From positions 64,557,257 to 64,621,256 of the forward strand of contig NC_134023.1 of assembly GCF_040712315.1 (NCBI RefSeq): 64,000 nt of DNA, given 5' to 3'. This stretch comes from Castanea sativa (taxonomy: Eukaryota > Streptophyta > Magnoliopsida > Fagales > Fagaceae). Positions within the stretch are counted from its first letter, which is position 1. Every line of letters begins with the position of its first letter. Below are positions 58,683-64,000 of this stretch, piece by piece. The notes under the pieces are model-generated. The model saw only the letters and a list, made by a program, of their open reading frames with translations. It did not search any database and was not told the origin of the DNA. The position numbers were made by a program, and so were the translations under genes.

Positions 58683-59053
58683 TGATGTAAGACAACCACA
58701 CTATTTCAATGGAACAACTAAATAGAAAAATAAACCCTAGGAGTCAGCACCTATGAGCTGCTTGGAGTCAGTACCAAGCAAACTGGAGTTGGCATTAGTG
58801 TGAAAGAAACACAATAATTTTATAATTCTAAAAAAACTATCTTACAATAATTAGAAAAAGTGCTTAAATAGCTAACAATAAAATGCATAAAAAAAAAACC
58901 CTAATTATTAAATGCTCGGGTTTACTTAATCTCAAGCCCAATAACTAACAGGCTCCATTCATAAGGTCACAGGCTGGGTCATCTTCTTTTTGCTCTTCCT
59001 CCCATACATGTGTATAATTGGGGGGTTTGTATCTTGTATCCGCACCAACATCA
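58683..59053 (-). repeat. 5' LTR of the gypsy element
   Basis: On the minus strand it starts TGATGTTGGTGCGG and ends GTCTTACATCA, giving TGATGT/ACATCA inverted termini. About 370 bp, short for a plant gypsy element. Confidence 0.88.
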
Positions 59054-59763
59054 GAGCACAAAAGTGGTTAGAACAAATTGAAAATATATTACAACTAAAT
59101 AGAAAGAAAATTACATACAAGGCATTTCAAAAAACGTGTGGTTTTCTCTTACCAAAGATGCACCAGTCCCAACTACAAATAGTTTGGCTCCATTACGCTG
59201 CAAAAGAGATTGATATACCATAAATTTCTGATTCATTGTAAACTACAGTTAAAATCCTTATAGTTATCCAATACATACCACTATTGCACCTATTCTCTGC
59301 AAAAATGAATAAGATGTTCCAGCCAAAGCCACCTGCATGGAGGATTTTAGAAGAAAATAATTGATTACATTACAAAAGGTTCATATAATGTTGAAGTTGA
59401 GGATCAAAACAACAGCCCGAAACACACAACAGTTAAGAAATTATAACACAAACAATTACCTGAAACACATTGTCAGGAGAGCCATAGAAAAACTTAGCAA
59501 TTGATCCGGCACTGACTGCAAGAGGTGGGCGGAGGGAAACAGTAGGAGCAGGAAGCCAGACAAGCATAATATCTGCTATGATGGCCATCACCTAAGATGA
59601 AAACTATATCAGAAAGATGCAAATTCCATTCATTGTTGACTTGAATTAAAAAGCCAAGTAGCACTTCAAATTTGAGACATAAAATCTTGTGGAGTGTCAC
59701 AGTAGCTTCAGATAACCAAGAAAGCATACCACATCAGCAAGAACGACATCTAGCTCCTTGGTA

Positions 59764-60528
59764 AATTATTAATGTACACGTAATAAAATCGAAATAAAAT
59801 AAATATATTTGAGTTTAAACTTTTACATCTAAACTAATTATATTTTTATATTCCTCCACCCTAACCCCCTAGGCTCTAATATATTTCCCTTTTGAGTTTA
59901 GATTTTTATATCTAAAATAAAAATATTTTCTAATATATTCTCGACCCTAACCCCCTGGGCACTAACACTTTTCCCTTTAGGATTTGTTTGGTTGAGAGGA
60001 TGGAAAGATGATGAAAAAGTAGGAAGAATAAAAAAAAGGTAAGTGGAAATAAAAAATCTTGAGTTTTATATCATGTGTGTTTTTGTAGATGACATGAAAA
60101 GGTGGAATGATTGAACAAAATATATATAAATTTCTTATATTTTGTTGAGAAGAAATTATAAAGAGGATAGAAAATTTTGTTTCTAGGAAGTTATTATTAT
60201 GCCATACCGTATAAGAAATTTTATTTTTATGCATCAAGTACAAAAAAGGGAAGATGGTGATCACTGCTCAATGTGTGTAAAGCGATTAAGTTTTAGTGAG
60301 AGAGTTAGAGTATAGGTGTCCAAATCCAAAGAGTGAGGTGCGAATAAGTGTACTATATAAGAACTTAAGATTGATTTGATTGAGAGATTGGGAAGATAAA
60401 AAAACATAGAAAGGATACAAAGGTGGTAGAATAAAATATTCTCAATTTTCAGTCTTTTTTTTTTTTTTTTTTTAAGAAACTTAATTTTCAACCATATGTG
60501 TTTAGTAAAAAGGACGGAAAATTTAAGG

Positions 60529-60574
<46 letters not shown>

Positions 60575-61913
60575 AAAGGATTGAAAAGATAGTTTCTGTG
60601 AAATTAATATATAAGAAATTATTGTCTCCATTCTTACATAAGAAAAAATAATGTTAGTAGCTAAAGTAGTAGTGATGACCACATCACATTTTTTATTCTC
60701 TATCCATTTTTATATAAGAAACAAAATGTGATTAGCTCAATTAGTTACAAACTTACAAAACCCACTTATAAAAACTAGCCTCATCACACGCGCTTTGCGC
60801 GTGCGATAAGTCTTTTTTTTTTTGTTAGTGGTCCAATTTTGTAGAAAAAAAAACTGTGTTTTTTTTATTTTATATATATAATTTTTTTATTTTGAAAATT
60901 TAATTTATAAGTGAATAAATCAATTTGAAAATTAATAGAAGAGTGGTTCTATTTTTTAGGCAATGTTTTAGTGGGAGTTAGAGTTGCATTTTTACCGGAT
61001 TGTCTTTTAGTTTTGTCTCTATTAAACATAGGAGTGTAAGAGCATTTTTGAACTAAAAAATGAGGAATCTAAATAGGGGAAGCCCCTTAAATAATAGTAT
61101 AGATAAAGATATTTCATTTATGATTTTTTGGTGGTCTCTGCCTAATTAACATCAAAGGCCTTTCTCATAAATATGCACACTCTTAGTCCTAGAATCAAAG
61201 ATATATCATTATGACAATTACATATGAAATGCTGACCCTAAACTTCACAATTGGAAAGCTATATGATGACAAGAAACAATTATTGTCTCACCTGTTATCT
61301 TCAGTATATTCTAATGAGTATATGACAAGCTTGTAGAAACAAAAGAAATAAGAACTAAATCATTTAAGAGTTGCGGTCTCAAGCCATTTCATGACATCTA
61401 CCAATGTCACTTGGCCATCCAAACTTGAGACATTTTTATTAGTGAAACTAAAAAATTGCAGTTGAAAAGAAGAGTATCACAGATAAGGCTTTTGATCCAC
61501 AAGCAATGTTCATGAATATTGAAGGTACCTGAATTCTGAAGGGTTTCTTGGACATTTTGAGAAACATACACCTCCCAGATAGAACAGAATAAACCTATGT
61601 AATTGTTGTTTTGATATCAATCATAGTTGCAATATGCCTTTGTTAGTCTTCTAAAGTGTTAAGTGTACCCATTAATCAATCAATTGTTTGCAGGAAACAA
61701 AAGCAAGAGAAGACAGTCTTGGATACTAATTTTAAAAATTTAGCCATCTCATAAATGAAATATCGAAAAGACTTACAAAACTTTTGTCAAATGAAAGCCA
61801 TTTGGTACTTACAGCTTGTTATCTTTCTTTTCTGCTTTCTTATAGTTTTTTGGTCTCTTTAATATTTTGTGACACAATTGTATTTCTTCTGTTGCCTTCA
61901 ATATTCATTTACA
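59764..61913. repeat. Segmental duplication, copy B (paired with 25226-27886)
   Basis: Colinear with copy A apart from three insertions: the solo LTR present only in A, the Helitron at 60775-61103 present only in B, and a Helitron at 61914 where A continues into SMC5. (TA)n at 60536-60571. No complete gene. It lies directly against the first recognisable exon of the RETICULATA-related gene. Confidence 0.9.
60775..61103 (-). mobile_element. Small non-autonomous Helitron, 329 bp
   Basis: The minus-strand 5' end is TCTATACTATTATTTAAGGG. At the 3' end the hairpin CACGCGCAAAGCGCGTG is followed within 12 bases by CTAG. It is flanked by A (60774) and T (61104). Copy A at 27079/27080 is the uninterrupted A-T site, confirming both ends to the base. 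Confidence 0.95.
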
Positions 61914-62967
61914 CTAGCCATAAACCTGCGCGTTGCGCATAATAATTATTTTTATGGTAGTTTTATTAAATTTTTTTACAATTTAGACTAATTTAATAAA
62001 GAGTAATGTATTATGTAATTATATTTTTATTAACTATAAGAATAATCATAAATGTAATATAGGAACAATCATAAATCATAAATTCAATAATTTTTCTAAT
62101 ACTAAAATGAAAAAAATACAAATTTTCTTAGAAATTCAAAAGGCAAGTTAACAAAAAAATTTATTTTTTAATAAAATTTACTTATAACATTTTTTGAATC
62201 ATTAAAAAGAATATAAAATTTGGAAATTATTCTTTCAGTTTTAAACAAACTTTCTCAAACTTTTTGCCTACAATCCAAAACATTGAAAAAGTAACTAAAA
62301 AAAATTAATAAAACTTAGCTATGATTAATTGGACCAATTAGGAAAACAATTTGTTATTTATAATCTACTAAGGTTATTTTCTTTGTAAAAATTGTAATTT
62401 TGGTCATCCAAAACATATTATCAAATAAACAATTATTAGCAAAATCTAAGAATTAAATTTCTATATATGCATTGTTAAAAAATAATAATAATAATAATTA
62501 AAGTAAAATTGTGAAAGATAAAATTTGTCTCTCGTCCAATAATTATTGTTTAGCCAACCTTTGCTTTTCTCTAAATAAATGGCATTATAGAGTACTTCTA
62601 ATACAATTATTAAGAGTACTTTGTCCACCACAAAGGATTAAAAAATAAACAAAATAATTAAAGTCTCATAGTTTAACATCTAAATTGAGCACTATGAAAA
62701 TCATGCTATCAAATTACAATAACTACCAAATTAAATTATCCAAATCATGCTATGTAGTAAGATAATATTATATTTTTATATTTAATCATTTACAATGCAA
62801 TAGGATAACATTTAACAATCAAAGAGAGAGAGAAAAAAACACAACAATTAAAAAAAAACTAAATCGCATTAACCTAAAGTAGATTAAAGAAGATAAAAAA
62901 TTATCAGCCTAAAGCGAAGATGAAAGAAAAATAAAAAATAAAAAATTGCCCAAAAATTGAGTGTGCG

Positions 62968-62998
<31 letters not shown>

Positions 62999-63385
62999 AA
63001 ACCTTTTTTTTTGTAAGGGAAAACTATGCATAAAATAAAATAGATAATGATAAATTTATAGTATGCGGGTGTGAATAAGAAGAGACAAAAAAAGAGGAAG
63101 ATGAAGAGAAAAATGAAGAATGATATTAATGTAGAGGGTAGAGGGTAGAGGGTAGTGGGAAGATGAGAAGGTGAATGAAGGAGAAAGGTTGGAGAAGTAG
63201 TAGGGAGATGAAAAGGTATGGTAGGGAGAAAGGTTGGAGAAGTATAAACATGAAATAAAAAAATATTAAAATAATTATAAGCAAATGGAAAGAAAAAAAT
63301 AATGACTTGGATGCTGATGTGACTTAACGTAAGTGCAGCAACATTAAATGCTACGCTTTAGCTTTTAGTAATATATAGATATAGA
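61914..63385 (-). mobile_element. Non-autonomous Helitron, 1472 bp
   Basis: The minus-strand 5' end is TCTATATCTATATATTAC. The 3' end has the hairpin GCGCAACGCGC, then AGGTTTATGG and CTAG next to T. It is the same family as 29525-30965. The left insertion point corresponds to A27886/T27887 in copy A. No Rep/helicase; (GA)n at 62974-62998. Confidence 0.88.
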
Positions 63386-63741
63386 TTAAGAGTACTTTCT
63401 CCACCACAAAGGATTAAAAAATAAACAAAAATGACTAAAGTCTCATAGTTTAACATCTAAATTGAGCACTATAAAAATCATGCTATCAAATTACAATAGC
63501 TATCAAATTAAATTATCCAAATCATGCTATGTAGTAAGATAATATTATATTTTTATATTTAATCCTTTATAACGCAAAATGATAACATTTAACAATCAAA
63601 GAGAGAGAAAAAAAAATCACAACAATTAAAAAAAACTGAATCACATTAACCTAAAGTAGATTAAAGAATATAAAAAATTATTAACCTAAAGCGAAGATGT
63701 AAGAAAAATACAAAATAAAAATCCACCCAAAAAATTGAGTC

Positions 63742-63784
<43 letters not shown>

Positions 63785-64000
63785 CTTCTTTTTTTTGTAA
63801 GAGAAACCTATGCATAGAATGAAATAGTGACAAATTTATAGTATGAGGGTGTGAATAAGAAAAGACAAAAATAGAAGAAGATGAAAAGAAAGATGAAGAA
63901 TGATATTAATGTAGAGGGTAGTGGAAAGATGAGAAGGTGGGGGGAGGAGTAAGGTTGGAGAGAAAGTGGGGAGGAGATGAAAAGGTATGAGAGGGAGAAA
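62611..64000. repeat. Tandem 776-bp duplication within or next to the Helitron
   Basis: Text starting TAAGAGTACTTT at 62611 repeats from 63387 with high similarity up to the window end, including the GA tract (63753-63782) and ATGATATTAATGTAGAGGGT-like words. The first unit ends at the Helitron-like ATATAGA terminus. The second unit runs off the window. Confidence 0.85.

Larger units (their letters stand above)
52374..59053 (-). mobile_element. Ty3/gypsy chromodomain LTR retrotransposon, decayed
   Basis: The two similar LTRs (58683-59053 as 5', 52374-52730 as 3') share long text such as AAATGCTCGGG(C/T)TT and TGTGAAAGAAACACAATAAT. Domain order on the minus strand is gag, zinc knuckle, protease, reverse transcriptase, RNase H, integrase, chromodomain, which is the Ty3/gypsy (chromovirus) order. 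A tRNA-iMet-type primer site follows the 5' LTR. The element lies in an intron of the RETICULATA-related gene, in the same orientation. LTR divergence and many frame breaks show an old, immobile copy. A target duplication is not clear. Confidence 0.93.
51101..59763 (-). pseudogene. RETICULATA-related (DUF3411) chloroplast protein gene, 5'-incomplete, interrupted
   Basis: Minus-strand exons, in order: 59730 to about 59757 (ELDVVLADV), 59460-59591 (VMAIIADIMLVWLPAPTVSL, then RPPLAVSAGSIAKFFYGSPD, NVFQ), 59279-59332 (VALAGTSYSFLQRIGAIV), 59153-59197 (RNGAKLFVVGTGASL), 51511-51650 (VGTGITNLLINARKAID ... VAYGVYMAVSSNLR), 51241-51366 (YQVLAGIIEQRILEPFLHQH, KIILGAICFVVRTGNTFLGS, LM) and 51101-51149 (WMDYARWTGIQKIRE, stop). 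Phases agree throughout. These match the C-terminal half of RER proteins, plastid-envelope membrane proteins affecting leaf development. The 6.6-kb gap between 51650 and 59153 is an intron holding a gypsy element. After SSNLR the donor dinucleotide is GA, not GT. The N-terminal exons are not visible; a duplicated segment starts at 59764. Confidence 0.85.

Noticed and set aside
58152..58701. Proline- and arginine-rich frames on both strands
   Set aside because: Lie in the non-coding leader of the gypsy element; no motifs.
52369..59058. Target-site duplication for the gypsy element
   Set aside because: The five bases outside the two LTRs (ACAAC and GAGCA) do not match under any boundary I tried, so none is reported.

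Overview
This is plant nuclear DNA, very AT-rich and dense in transposable elements (TEs). Introns have GT-AG borders. The gene families (MAIN-like plant mobile domain, CC-NBS-LRR, F-box/DUF295, AGL17-type MADS, RETICULATA-related) and the TE types (Stowaway, Helitrons, hAT and Mutator-like elements, a tRNA-derived SINE, a chromodomain Ty3/gypsy element) point to a dicot, probably a woody rosid. The species cannot be fixed from the sequence alone.

Layout. 1-2.2 kb: a minus-strand MAIN-like gene with an in-frame stop, running off the left edge. 3.1-3.7 kb: remnant of an AGL17-clade MADS-box gene. 5.2-5.8 kb: a 57-bp tandem repeat and a cluster of four palindromes. 5.9-17.5 kb: a local family of F-box/DUF295 loci in repeated ~1-kb flanking modules. 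Copy 1 is a pseudogene. Copy 2 has an intact 359-codon frame but has lost its F-box. 17.8-19.8 kb: three TEs nested in one another. 20-25 kb: no recognisable gene. 25.2-28.8 kb: a duplicated segment ending in SMC5 exons. 29.2-31.6 kb: a third F-box copy split by a Helitron. 32-42 kb: several TEs with clear target-site duplications, plus scattered F-box locus debris.

43.8-48.1 kb holds the one clearly intact large gene, a single-exon CC-NBS-LRR of 1,424 residues (RPP13-like). 51.1-59.8 kb holds exons of a chloroplast RETICULATA-related (DUF3411) gene on the minus strand. One of its introns contains a decayed 6.7-kb chromodomain gypsy element, one splice donor looks broken, and the 5' part is missing from the window. 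From 59.8 kb to the end lies a second copy of the 25.2-27.9 kb segment, carrying two Helitrons. The first copy supplies the matching empty sites, so both insertion points are defined to the base.

The genes do not form a pathway. The window records local duplication of F-box and SMC5 fragments, repeated TE insertion and gene decay beside one conserved immune receptor. I found no convincing undescribed biochemical system. The most unusual signals are the F-box-less DUF295 paralog, the empty-site/filled-site Helitron pairs, the nested TE stacks and the AAATCGAGT/ACTCGATTT palindrome cluster.
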